Of a DNA stretch of 64,000 nt, positions 9,206-17,497 are shown piece after piece (position 1 is the first letter of the stretch; each line of letters opens with the position of its first letter). The translations under genes were made by a program, and so were the position numbers. The stretch is from positions 1,488,001-1,552,000 of the forward strand of contig NZ_CP013438.1 of NCBI RefSeq assembly GCF_001718795.1, in the 5' to 3' direction. Below the pieces are notes generated by a model. It was given only the letters and a program-made list of their open reading frames with translations. It did not search any database and was not told the DNA's origin. The DNA is from Burkholderia latens. Lineage in GTDB: Bacteria; Pseudomonadota; Gammaproteobacteria; Burkholderiales; Burkholderiaceae.

Positions 9206-9802
9206 ATGGAAAATCACCTGAAACCGCACCACGCAGCGATCCCAATCCGTCAAATCCGCGCGATGTACGACGACCACACAATCCGGGTCTACCAAGCGTA
9301 CTCAGACGCGATCGCCGATTCTGCTCTGATGAATGGAACGTTCGTTTCGCCACCGTTCAAGATGGAACGAATGACCTGGATTAAGCCATCGTTCATGTGG
9401 ATGATGTACCGTTCAGGCTGGGGACTGAAAGATTCCGGACAAAGACGCATTCTCGCCATCGACATATCGCGCGAAGGCTTTGAGTGGGCATTGGCTCATA
9501 GCTGCCCGAGCCACCCTGAGGAAGCAATGGATCGAGAGGAATGGTTGCGCATTAAGGAGAGCGCTCCCGTACGCGTTCAATGGGACCCGGAGCGCGATCT
9601 ATCGCTACAACCGCTCACACACCGTGCGATCCAGATCGGCCTCAGCAAGCAAGCCGTCGATCTGTATGTGCATGAGTGGATACAGCGCATCACCGACGTA
9701 ACTCCACTGGCATATAGCGTGCACTCTCTCGTCCTCCAAGGCGATCTCGAGTCAGCCCGCACCTTGCTGCCCATAGAGACCGCTTACGAACCCAGCGCTT
9801 AA
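9206..9802 (+). CDS. DUF4291 domain protein
   Basis: A 198-residue protein that fits DUF4291 over its whole length: IPIRQIRAMYDDHTIRVYQ, AYSDAIADSALMNGTFVSPP, then RMTWIKPSFMWMMYRSGW and ILAIDISREGFEWAL. Family members occur in bacteria and fungi and their function is not established. The gene stands alone in the island between the IS remnants and the last immunity gene. It is convergent with that gene, with a single base between the two stop codons. The ribosome site before ATG 9206 is weak. Confidence 0.88.
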   Translation: MENHLKPHHAAIPIRQIRAMYDDHTIRVYQAYSDAIADSALMNGTFVSPPFKMERMTWIKPSFMWMMYRSGWGLKDSGQRRILAIDISREGFEWALAHSCPSHPEEAMDREEWLRIKESAPVRVQWDPERDLSLQPLTHRAIQIGLSKQAVDLYVHEWIQRITDVTPLAYSVHSLVLQGDLESARTLLPIETAYEPSA

Positions 9803-9803
9803 T

Positions 9804-10406
9804 TTAGTTTGAGCGATCGCTTACCGCACCACCCGAATGCTGTACCCGTCCGCGCTCATTTAGTTCATGCAACAGATCTCGGCCGTCAACGATCCAAAAT
9901 TTATCGACGGCCGGGAACACATGATCGGGCAAGGTATTCGCAAAGTCGACAAATTCCCCGGTCCAACCATCAGGAACATAGCGCTCCAACCGTGGACCAT
10001 CATGATAAAAACCGAAGAATCGCCTGCTATCAAAATCAATGAACGCAATTGGGAACAAAAAACCCACGTCCCACCAAGATTTCGCACTTGGGAATCTCTC
10101 CAGTAGAGCGTTCCTCAAAAAGCCAATACTTAATCGATGAGTCGCCGGCTCCCTCAAGAATTCTTCAGCTGAATTCTCGTCGACAACTACAATACCGGCT
10201 CTCTCCATTGCCGTTGCACCCTCATCAGGCACTTCGTAGCCTGCAGCGACAAACTCGCTCCTCCACTTTTCCCAATCGAGTACCAAATTATCGTGGTCGG
10301 ACAATAGCCAATGAACCGCCCCCTTGTGACGCGCCACAGCAACGGCATATTGCCGGTCAAGCAGGTCGCGGGATGCTGGCCCTAGAATTTTTTCGAGATC
10401 TTTCAT
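9804..10406 (-). CDS. Putative CDI immunity protein, module 5
   Basis: A 200-residue soluble, acidic/aromatic protein with no signal peptide or membrane segment. The family was not recognised. The case for immunity is positional: its ATG 10406 overlaps the stop of the orphan CdiA C-terminus by the 4-base ATGA junction, the arrangement also seen for modules 2 and 4. Tryptophan-rich blocks are VHWLLSDHDNLVLDWEKW, SAKSWWDVGFLFPIAFIDF and the tail VDKFWIVDGRDLLHEL. Being soluble, it predicts a cytoplasmic rather than membrane-acting toxin, unlike modules 1-4. Confidence 0.72.
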   Translation of the reverse strand: MKDLEKILGPASRDLLDRQYAVAVARHKGAVHWLLSDHDNLVLDWEKWRSEFVAAGYEVPDEGATAMERAGIVVVDENSAEEFLREPATHRLSIGFLRNALLERFPSAKSWWDVGFLFPIAFIDFDSRRFFGFYHDGPRLERYVPDGWTGEFVDFANTLPDHVFPAVDKFWIVDGRDLLHELNERGRVQHSGGAVSDRSN

Positions 10407-12013
10407 TGCTTCACCTTACCTGATCCTGGAACTGCATTCTCCTGCAACCATTGCCCCCAAGGTGATGGCAGCTCGTAAGAGCGGCCTGGCGTGGTCGGAT
10501 CGACTATCTTAGGAGCCAATCCACCTTGGTTCAACGGGTTACTATTATAGCGATACTGCGGAATCGCATTCTCTTGGATGAAATCGTCTAGCCACGCAGG
10601 TATTTCGAATGAAGTCACGGAGCTATTAGGGCGCAATGTTTTGAAATATTCCGCATGCGCGGAGTCACCAATACTAATGTTCAACGTCCCATTCTGAATA
10701 ATCGCGTTTCCGTTAGAATCCAGCGTAATAAGTGTCTTGCTCGCGTTAGGCATCTCGCCACCTTGCACCCGGTAGACAGTTGAGGTGTCACCAACCGTCA
10801 CGTCCGGTGCGCCAATCTTGCCAGCGATCTTCGCCCCCGCAACGATACCCCCAACGGTGCCAACAACAGTACCGACAGCATTTGGATCACCTTGACCCAC
10901 CGCTTTCATCGTATCGGCCAGGCCAGCAACCGAATTGACGGCCGTTTGCTTCAAACCGTTCTGCTGGATCGATTGGCCGATCTCACTGACCGGATCGCCG
11001 ACGCCGCCACCAACAGCAGACAACCCGTCCAGCGTTTGCAATACGCCCTGCACGCCAGCGTTGGCTACTGTCTTAATGCCTGATGAAGCGGCCGTTCCCA
11101 CCCACGACGCAACTTGCGTGGCCTTGCTGTTCGCGAGCTTCGCAGCATCCCACGCCCTCTGCGTCCAAGTGTATTGCAGGAACGTCGGATCGCTCGCTTG
11201 CGCATCACGCAAGATCTTCTGTGCGCGAGCGTCTTGCGCTCCAAGTTTCTGCATGTCGTCATAATGCCGGAAGTCCGCGGTACCCTTCACGAACTCCGCA
11301 GAACAATCGACTTGCGAGCAAGCAGCTGCAATCAAGCGGTTGTAGAGATCGACATTGTTCCCTGCCAAAGCCTTGATCTTGTCGATTTCCATGGGACTCA
11401 ACTGCCGATTGAAGCGATCCGCACTCGCTCCAGTCAACGCCCCCGCTCCGCCTGCCAGCACGTTCGACGCAAGATTCCCCAGCAGTTCGTCTACGCTCGC
11501 GTAACCAGTCGGCCCCGCGTCCTTAATCGATTTAGCGAGCTCATTCAGCTGCGGCGCGAGGTTCGCCGACACACCGGCGCCCGCAGCTCCACCGGCTGCT
11601 CCCAATCCCCCACCGGTCAACCCGCCCGTCAATGCACCACCAGCGATATGTAACGCAACGCGATTGTCGCCGCCTTCGGCCCAGTCCTTCGCATCTTGCA
11701 AATATTGCGCCTGAAGCTTCGGATCGGTCTCGTTTGCCGCCGCTGTCAATGCTTCACGCTGCTTCTTATCCGCATAGGCTCCGATCTGCTTTGCAATCGC
11801 CTCCGATGCAGCCTGCGCCGCGTTGATGAGATCCGATTGATTGCTCAGCACCTGCTGCAGATCCGGCGTCTTGCTTACCGTACCATTCAGGTCCGACGTA
11901 TCACGATTCAGCGTCGCCACATCCTGCTTCTGGTTCGCCTTGTCCGTGATCGTGATGCTGCCGTCGCCGATCGCGCTCTTCGTCGTCGCACTACTGCTGC
12001 CACTCTCGCTCAC
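10403..12013 (-). CDS. Orphan CdiA C-terminal fragment with toxin tail, module 5
   Basis: A 536-codon frame (GTG start) continuing the CdiA-like sequence after a nonsense codon at 12014. Residues 1-200 are pretoxin sequence almost identical to the full-length CdiA (ESGSSSATTKSAIGDGSITI, then DLINAAQAASEAIAKQIG). The junction FNRQLSPMEI is near residue 202. The unique tail has an entry-type region with AACSQVDCSAEF, an alanine/glycine-rich middle, and a final block of about 124 residues from VYRVQGGEM through SIGDSAHAEYF and SFEIPAWLDDFI to a GSGKVKQ end. The toxin family is unassigned; an ADP-ribosyltransferase-like fold is only a guess from the YR start. There is no secretion signal, so the frame is silent unless recombined onto cdiA. 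Confidence 0.8.
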   Translation of the reverse strand: MSESGSSSATTKSAIGDGSITITDKANQKQDVATLNRDTSDLNGTVSKTPDLQQVLSNQSDLINAAQAASEAIAKQIGAYADKKQREALTAAANETDPKLQAQYLQDAKDWAEGGDNRVALHIAGGALTGGLTGGGLGAAGGAAGAGVSANLAPQLNELAKSIKDAGPTGYASVDELLGNLASNVLAGGAGALTGASADRFNRQLSPMEIDKIKALAGNNVDLYNRLIAAACSQVDCSAEFVKGTADFRHYDDMQKLGAQDARAQKILRDAQASDPTFLQYTWTQRAWDAAKLANSKATQVASWVGTAASSGIKTVANAGVQGVLQTLDGLSAVGGGVGDPVSEIGQSIQQNGLKQTAVNSVAGLADTMKAVGQGDPNAVGTVVGTVGGIVAGAKIAGKIGAPDVTVGDTSTVYRVQGGEMPNASKTLITLDSNGNAIIQNGTLNISIGDSAHAEYFKTLRPNSSVTSFEIPAWLDDFIQENAIPQYRYNSNPLNQGGLAPKIVDPTTPGRSYELPSPWGQWLQENAVPGSGKVKQ

Positions 12014-12525
12014 TTACAGCGGCAACGCACCGCCTGTATTCTTGCCGCTCGTCGGCCCATGAGTCGCGTAGTTGTTACCGCCATTGCCAACTCCACCACC
12101 GGCACTGACTCCGAAGCTACTTGCATCGTATTCCGAGTGGTTCTGAATATCCGAGAACGACAACGTCCCAGTCGTCAACTGATTCTTGTCAGGCGTCGCC
12201 GTACTCGCGATATACGCTCCCGTCAGATCCGTATTGCCCTTGACCGTCACATCAAAGCCGCCGTCCCCAGCCTGGATACCCGCCTGCTCGTTCACGCCCG
12301 CATAGTTGCCGCTCGCATGGCCGCTCTGCGCGCTGAAACTCGCGCTGCCGCCGCCCATGCTGGCGCTGAACCCGCCGCCCGAACTGCTCTGGTGCGCCGC
12401 GCTGCGGCTCGTATCCTGCACCGACGCTAGATTCAGATCGCCGCCGACATTGGCAATCACCTTGTTCGCGCGGATGATATTGGTATCGCCACCTCTGACG
12501 ATCGTCGCGGTATTGCTCGTCGGGT
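11400..12525 (-). repeat. Long direct repeat of CdiA FHA-2/pretoxin DNA (copy C)
   Basis: Near-identical at base level to 15700-17195 (copy B) and 20848-22340 (copy A), in the same orientation. It ends at the NRQL codons, after which each copy carries a different tail. It is a natural substrate for homologous recombination that swaps toxin tails. Confidence 0.85.
12014..12525 (-). pseudogene. Orphan CdiA FHA-2 fragment, module 5 (nonsense-terminated)
   Basis: This is CdiA FHA-2 sequence (KVIANVGGDLNLASVQDTSR, then GNYAGVNEQAGIQAG). It ends at TAA where the full-length CdiA and module 3 read ALPLYVSESG: the Tyr codon TAC has become TAA. Homology with cdiA begins abruptly near 12525, just after the frameshifted module 4 immunity gene, with six codons missing compared with cdiA (TNIIRANKV here, TNIVGANVNANKV there). 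No start signal is visible. Confidence 0.85.
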
Positions 12526-12534
12526 TCGTCGTTT

Positions 12535-12793
12535 CTACTTCGACTGATCGTCGTCGTCCGTCTTGTAGCTGTGGCGTGCCTTCTTATAGCTGTTGTCGAA
12601 TGGTTTGATTTTCAACATATGCGCTCGACTCGAAAACCCGCCTATCGCTGCAATAAAGAATCCCAATGTTGCCACCCACAGTGTTGGATCATATTTCAGC
12701 CCAATTAAAGCAATCGCAGCCCCCTCCAAGGGTCAATACCGCTTGAACCAACACAGTTAAATTCCCATCTTTTACAAGCCAAGCAGGAATCAT
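12535..12793 (-). pseudogene. Membrane immunity protein, module 4, frameshifted at a G5 tract
   Basis: ATG 12793 overlaps the module 4 toxin stop as ATGA and begins MIPAWLVKDGNLTVLVQAVL. At the minus-strand run of five G (12720-12724) the frame is lost; reading four G instead gives GGAAIALIGLKYDP and continues to the stop at 12535. The restored protein of about 84 residues aligns over its whole length with the module 3 immunity protein: a DGN start, ALIGL, AAIGG, and the shared C-terminus AHMLKIKPFDN, YK, AR, SYK. Two membrane segments are predicted. The last 64 codons remain open from a TTG at 12729. Confidence 0.8.
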
Positions 12794-13179
12794 TTTCTTC
12801 CTTTCTTCGAATTTTGAAGATCTTGCATCCATGCACCACCTTTAATCGATTCCGCAGCTTCATTTAGAGCCGGACCAAGGAGTGGCACCCGCGCAGAAAC
12901 AAAATAATTAACCAAATCGACAACGCCGCTACCAATATAGTTAGCTGCATTCGGTCGCAACACTTGCTCAACTCCACCTGCGACCCATCTAACGAATGTC
13001 GCCCCTCCTGCAATTCCGGCCCATCCTGGCGACAACGGCCCGAGGATTTCGGCCGCTGCAGCTGCAAGCGCGCCTGTTCGTCCGGCAGTCGTTGCCACAA
13101 ATGATGCCAAATCTGCAGTTGTAGCCCTCATATCATGGATTTCGGCTTGATTCGGCAAACGAGTAAACGGTCCAGGCAC
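12790..13179 (-). pseudogene. Toxin tail of module 4, detached from its CdiA
   Basis: A 129-codon frame that starts only at a GTG, in a different reading frame from the 120-bp CdiA fragment upstream, so it is probably untranslated as it stands. The sequence GPFTRLPNQAEIHDMRATTA, then TTAGRTGALAAAAAEILGPL and VEQVLRPN, is a diverged paralogue of the module 3 toxin (GPFTKFDRTDVNYVRNTTAD, TNAGRVGAIAGAV, IEQVLRPN). It has hydrophobic alanine/glycine-rich segments and a basic tail (KKGRK). With its small membrane-protein partner this suggests a membrane-acting toxin; no family name is known to me. Confidence 0.7.
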
Positions 13180-13180
13180 A

Positions 13181-13300
13181 TCACCGCCAGCGTGAAACCC
13201 GAGCTCTTCACTTCATGGGTCTCTTCGTGACGACGGTCCGTCTGCGACGCATCGATCGTCACTTCCTTCGCGATGCCAGTGACGTCCTTGCCGGCGACAA
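13181..13300 (-). repeat. 120-bp CdiA FHA-2 fragment (copy D)
   Basis: It matches 22562-22681 of cdiA with few differences and encodes VAGKDVTGIAKEVTIDASQ, then RRHEETHEVKSSGFTLAV. It is joined directly to the module 4 toxin tail, out of frame: a recombination joint at a place unrelated to the usual NRQL junction. Confidence 0.8.
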
Positions 13301-13363
13301 TATTCGACATTAATTCCGCGAACCGCACCACCGCCAACTCCGCGGTCGTTTTATTTACCTCCT

Positions 13364-13615
13364 TTAATGATCATCTTTCGATTTGTAGCTGTCGCGTGCT
13401 CTCTTATAGCCGTTGTCAAACGGCTTGATCTTGAGCATATGAGCCTGTGACGCATATCCACCAATTGCCGCCACCGCGACACCTAGCATAAATATGCCCT
13501 TAGATACAATCGAATTAAGGCCTATCAATGCCGAGCCAACAACCATTCCGATGCCGACCACGACAAATATTATCCTAATCCACTCTTTGAAGTTTCCATC
13601 ATCAATCAACTTCAT
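13364..13615 (-). CDS. Putative membrane CDI immunity protein, module 3
   Basis: An 83-residue protein with two membrane segments (about residues 12-34 and 38-57) and a polar, basic C-terminus AHMLKIKPFDNGYKRARDSY. The start ATG 13615 lies five bases past the stop of the module 3 toxin, and AGGTGA overlapping that stop is the ribosome site, so the two were translationally coupled. It is a full-length paralogue of the frameshifted module 4 immunity protein. The DNA here is AT-richer than the flanking CdiA copies, as expected for an exchanged cassette. It is still intact although its toxin is split by an IS. Confidence 0.75.
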   Translation of the reverse strand: MKLIDDGNFKEWIRIIFVVVGIGMVVGSALIGLNSIVSKGIFMLGVAVAAIGGYASQAHMLKIKPFDNGYKRARDSYKSKDDH

Positions 13616-13620
13616 CTAGC

Positions 13621-13994
13621 TCACCTATTTATCCGTTTCTTGATCTGATCTGCCGCAGCTGAATTTTTCCATAACTCAAGCCATTCATTAATGAATGGAC
13701 CGTACAATGGCAACCGGTCCAGAACTGGCTTTGCAGTCATATCCGTCGCGAACCCGACCGTGAAGGCTCCAAGGTTCGGACGCAGCACCTGTTCAATTGC
13801 ACTCGCGCCTAAACCAATTGCGGACGCCGTAGTTGCCACACCAGCCGCTGCGGCTTGGCTAGGGCCCGGAACCGATGACACCGCACCAGCAATCGCGCCA
13901 ACTCGCCCCGCATTCGTCGAAACCATCGCCGCCGTATCCGCTGTCGTGTTTCTCACGTAATTCACATCCGTCCGATCAAACTTCGTGAACGGCC
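13621..13994 (-). pseudogene. 3' part of module 3 toxin, downstream of the IS insertion
   Basis: It encodes the last ~122 residues of the module 3 toxin (FTKFDRTDVNYVRNTTADTA, then LGASAIEQVLRPNLGAFTV and a basic end KKRINR). Its 5' part is on the far side of the insertion element, ending FEVTGP at 15331. Removing the element and one 5-bp target copy joins them as FEVTGPFTKFDR in frame, matching GPFTRL in the module 4 paralogue. The open frame runs 28 bases into the IS end ([10 protein letters not shown]), which is not toxin sequence. Confidence 0.85.
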
Positions 13995-14088
13995 TGGAGC
14001 AGCCCCCTGAAACACCGGACATAGCCTCTCACTTAAACTAGCGGGTAGGCATAAGACTGTGTTTTTGACTAACACCAGGCAGGAAGTG

Positions 14089-14454
14089 ATGGAAGTGTTG
14101 ACGGGCCCGGAGCGTCGGCGGCGCTGGACGGCGGAGCAGAAGCTGGCGATGGTTCGCGAGAGTTTCGAACCGGGGAAGTCGGTTTCGATGGTTGCGCGCC
14201 AGCACGGCGTGAACCCGAACCAGCTGTTCCACTGGCGCAAGCTGTACCAGGACGGGAGTCTGTCGGCGGTCAAGGCTGGAGAGGAAGTGGTCCCTGCATC
14301 AGAGCTGGCCGATGCCCTCAAGCAGATTCGTGAGCTGCAGCGGATGCTCGGCAAGAAGACCATGGAGAACGAGATTCTCCGCGAAGCAGTCGAGTATGGC
14401 CGAGCAAAAAAATGGATAGCGCACTCGCCCTCGCTGCCGGAGGACGACCAGTGA
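14089..14454 (+). CDS. IS3-family transposase OrfA (IS2-like)
   Basis: A 121-residue OrfA from ATG 14089 (AGGAAG just upstream). Its helix-turn-helix reads [39 protein letters not shown], and a leucine-zipper-like segment [20 protein letters not shown] follows. It overlaps orfB. The A7 run at 14406-14412 is a classic -1 slippage site that would produce the OrfAB transposase. The frame is intact, so the element may be active. Confidence 0.9.
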   Translation: MEVLTGPERRRRWTAEQKLAMVRESFEPGKSVSMVARQHGVNPNQLFHWRKLYQDGSLSAVKAGEEVVPASELADALKQIRELQRMLGKKTMENEILREAVEYGRAKKWIAHSPSLPEDDQ

Positions 14455-15299
14455 AACTGGTTTGTGAAGTTCTCGGCGTGTCGCGCTCGAACGTATCGGC
14501 ACGACTGTCGCGTCCGGTGACGTGGCGCGATGGCCGTCAATCGCGGCAGACGGACGATGCGAGCGTGGTCGAGGAAATCCGCCGAGTCGTCGGCGATTTG
14601 CCCAGCTATGGCTATCGCCGGGTGTGGGGCTCGCTGCGCAATGAACGCATTGCTGCCGGACAGGTGCCGTTCAATGCGAAGCGCATCTATCGCATCATGC
14701 GCACTCACGGTCTGCTGATGCAACGGCGTCCAGCCCCGCCTCGGCCGCAACGTCGGCACGATGGCAAGGTGGCCGTCGCGCGCAGCAATCAGCGATGGTG
14801 CTCGGACGGCTTCGAGTTCCGCTGCGACAACGGCGAGCCGCTTCGAGTGACATTCGCGCTTGACTGCTGCGACCGCGAAGCGATGAGCTGGGCGGCTACG
14901 ACGGCAGGTCACAGCGGCGACATCGTGCGCGACGTCATGCTGGCAGCAGTGGAAAATCGGTTTGGCAACGAGCTGCATACACCGTCCGAAATCGAGTGGC
15001 TGAGTGACAACGGTTCGGGCTATACGGCCGACGATACACGCCGGTTTGCAGCGGCCATCGGCCTGAAGCCATTGACCACGCCGGTGTGCAGCCCGCAAAG
15101 TAACGGGATGGCCGAGAGCTTCGTGAAGACAATGAAGCGCGACTACGTTGCCTTCATGCCAAAGCCGGACGCAGCGACTGCTGCACGCAACTTGGCCATC
15201 GCGTTCGAGCATTACAACGAGAAGCATCCCCATAGCGCGCTGAAGTACCGCTCGCCTCGCGAGTTCCGGCGCTCAATGGATTCAGCAACCTTAGTGTGA
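14412..15299 (+). CDS. IS3-family transposase OrfB (DDE integrase core)
   Basis: A 295-codon frame with the rve-type integrase fold. The catalytic residues are Asp in [15 protein letters not shown], Asp in [11 protein letters not shown] and Glu in [15 protein letters not shown], followed by [19 protein letters not shown]. The N-terminal [14 protein letters not shown] block is typical of OrfB. Its first in-frame ATG (14412) lies inside the slippery A7 run, so it is probably made mainly as an OrfAB fusion by -1 frameshifting. Confidence 0.92.
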   Translation: MDSALALAAGGRPVKLVCEVLGVSRSNVSARLSRPVTWRDGRQSRQTDDASVVEEIRRVVGDLPSYGYRRVWGSLRNERIAAGQVPFNAKRIYRIMRTHGLLMQRRPAPPRPQRRHDGKVAVARSNQRWCSDGFEFRCDNGEPLRVTFALDCCDREAMSWAATTAGHSGDIVRDVMLAAVENRFGNELHTPSEIEWLSDNGSGYTADDTRRFAAAIGLKPLTTPVCSPQSNGMAESFVKTMKRDYVAFMPKPDAATAARNLAIAFEHYNEKHPHSALKYRSPREFRRSMDSATLV

Positions 15300-15330
15300 C
15301 GCTGTGTCCGGGATTACAGGGTCAACTCCA

Positions 15331-17195
15331 CGGCCCCGTTACCTCAAAGCTAGAGCCCTTCTTCCCGGTCTGGTCATACACGATGTTCGGCACTCCGTTC
15401 TGCGCCGAAGCAGAATTCGCAAGTATGTAGCTCTGCAATTCAGCATTCGGCCGCACCGTGATCTGGGTCCAAATCGGCTTGCCGTCATCGGTGTGCCCCG
15501 CATAGTGCCATTTCGCACCGGAGTCGGTCGGCATCGTCCCGACCAATGTTGCAGGTGCCCCAGACTCACGATCTCCGCCAATTGATCCTCCCATGATCCG
15601 CATTTGATCCTCAATCTGCGCCTGCGTATATCGGCCTTTGCTTTTTTCCGCCAGTTGCTTCGCTAACGTCTTTTCTTTCGCCTTGCCGTCCTCGTACAAC
15701 TGCCGATTGAACCGATCGGCCGCAGCGCCCGTCAACGCACCGGTCCCACCACCCACAAGCGCACCGGCTCCGCCCGCCAGGAGGTTCGACGCGACGTTAC
15801 CCAGCAGTTCATCCACGTTCTTGTTACTCGTCGGCCCCGCCTCCTTGATCAACTGCGCGATTTCATTCAGTTGCGGCGCTAGCTTCGCCGACACACCCGC
15901 TCCCGCAGCGCCACCCACCGCACCCGATCCGCCCGCCGTCAATCCGCCCGTCAGCGCACCGCCTGCAACGTGTAGCGCAACACGATTGTCGCCGCCTTCG
16001 GCCCAGCTCTTCGCGTCCTGCAAATACTGCGCCTTGAGCGTCGGATCGTCAGTCGCCGCAGCAGCATCCCGGGCGGCGTGCTCCTTCCTGTCCGCATAGT
16101 TACCGATCTGCTTCGCGATCGCTTCCGATGCAGCCTGCGCCGCGTTGATGAGATCCGATTGATTGCTCAGCACCTGCTGCAGATCCGGCATCTTGCTTAC
16201 CGTACCATTCAGGTCCGACGTATCACGATTCAGCGTAGCCACATCCTGCTTCTGATTCTCCTTATCCGTGATCGTGATGCTGCCGTCGCCGATCGCACTC
16301 TTCGTCGTCGCGCTACTGCCGCCACTCTCGCTTACGTACAGCGGCAACGCACCGCCTGTATTCTTGCCGCTCGTCGGCCCATGAGTCGCGTAGTTGTTAC
16401 CGCCATTGCCAACTCCACCACCGGCACTGACTCCGAAGCTACTTGCATCGTATTCCGAGTGGTTCTGAATATCCGAGAACGACAACGTCCCAGTCGTCAA
16501 CTGATTCTTGTCAGGCGTCGCCGTACTGGCGATGTACGCTCCCTTCAAGTCCGTATTGCCCTTGACCGTCACATCAAAGCCGCCGCCCCCAGCCTGGATA
16601 CCCGCCTGCTCGTTCACGCCCGCATAGTTGCCGCTCGCATGGCCGCTCTGCGCGCTGAAACTCGCGCTGCCGCCGCCCATGCTGGCGCTGAACCCGCCGC
16701 CCGAACTGCTCTGGTGCGCCGCGCTGCGGCTCGTGTCCTGCACCGACGCGAGATTCAGATCGCCGCCGACATTGGCAATCACCTTGTTCGCATTGACTTT
16801 CGCACCGACGATATTGGTGTCGCCTCCGCTCACGATCGTCGTCGTATTGCCCGCGTTGATGTGCGTATTGTTCTGCGTGGCCGCATCCGAGTTCGCATCG
16901 CCGTGTGCGCGCGACATTGCCGCCGACACGCCAAATCCGCCCGTGCCATACGACACGCCCACACTCGCGCTCCTCGACTCGTTCGTGCTGCGCGTGCTGT
17001 CGGTGTCCGTGCTATTGACCAGATTGACCTTGTCCGTGGCCTGCAGCAGCACGTCCCTCGCACTCACGTCCGATCCCTGGATCGTCACGTTGCCCTGCCC
17101 GGCGTTCTTGTCACCCGTCGCGACGAACGCGGCGGTGCCGCCCGCCTTCACGCTGCTGCCGTTGTGCTGCGTGCTGTCCTCGTTAAACGTCGGCT
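15331..17195 (-). pseudogene. Orphan CdiA fragment, module 3 (FHA-2, pretoxin, entry domain), IS-disrupted
   Basis: This is CdiA sequence starting abruptly at the equivalent of the TEDSTQHNGSS region (here FNEDSTQHNGSS) and running through FHA-2 and pretoxin to AAADRFNRQLYEDGKAKEK. The ~100-residue segment after the junction (GRYTQAQIEDQMRIMG, MPTDSGAKWHY, KPIWTQI, LQSYILAN) matches that of the full-length CdiA, and a different toxic tail follows. The frame is cut at FEVTGP by the IS at 13995-15330. A TAG directly precedes the homology and no promoter or secretion signal is present, so it is a silent donor module. Confidence 0.88.
15700..17195 (-). repeat. Long direct repeat of CdiA FHA-2/pretoxin DNA (copy B)
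   Basis: Near-identical to 20848-22340 in cdiA (copy A) and, from 16800 down, to 11400-12525 (copy C). Same orientation, ending at the NRQL codons. Confidence 0.88.
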
Positions 17196-17248
17196 GCCCC
17201 CGCTACAAACAACGAACCCGGCAAACGCCAGATTCGCCGTCTCAGGCT

Positions 17249-17497
17249 TCATCGCCCTGATCTCCTCTTCTCGCAGAACCACATTATCAATGTGCATGGC
17301 GGAACCACTAGACCCATCAGCGTCACCCATTTAAAAAGTCGATCCCACGACGGCAGATGGTAGCCTCCCGCCCCCGCTAACCATGCTAACCCTGGCCACG
17401 CCAGAAACTCAAATAAAACTCCAATCACAACAAATATCAGCGAAAAGAATATAAAAAAATAGACAATGGTCGCCAGTTCGCGTTTAAATTTCATCAT
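17249..17497 (-). CDS. Putative membrane CDI immunity protein, module 2
   Basis: An 82-residue protein with two long membrane segments (about residues 8-33, IVYFFIFFSLIFVVIGVLF, and 55-75, WVTLMGLVVPPCTLIMWF) and short basic ends. ATG 17497 overlaps the module 2 toxin stop as ATGA, so translation is coupled. Size and topology recall the two-pass immunity protein of the E. coli EC93 CDI system, which protects against a membrane-depolarising toxin; that is an analogy, not a demonstrated homology. The local DNA is AT-rich relative to its neighbours. Confidence 0.72.
   Translation of the reverse strand: MMKFKRELATIVYFFIFFSLIFVVIGVLFEFLAWPGLAWLAGAGGYHLPSWDRLFKWVTLMGLVVPPCTLIMWFCEKRRSGR

Larger units (their letters stand above)
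13995..15330 (+). mobile_element. IS3-family element (IS2-like group), complete, 1336 bp
   Basis: The ends are imperfect inverted repeats: TGGAGCAGCCCCCTGAAACA on the left and, on the complement of the right end, TGGAGTTGACCCTGTAATCC; both then run into a GGACA block. A 5-bp target duplication CGGCC flanks it (13990-13994 and 15331-15335). It contains orfA and orfB with a frameshift window. It splits the module 3 toxin, and the clean target duplication shows a simple transposition event. Confidence 0.9.

Noticed and set aside
17148..17330. Small minus-strand frame overlapping the module 2 immunity gene
   Set aside because: It overlaps the better-supported 82-residue membrane protein in another frame and has no start signals.
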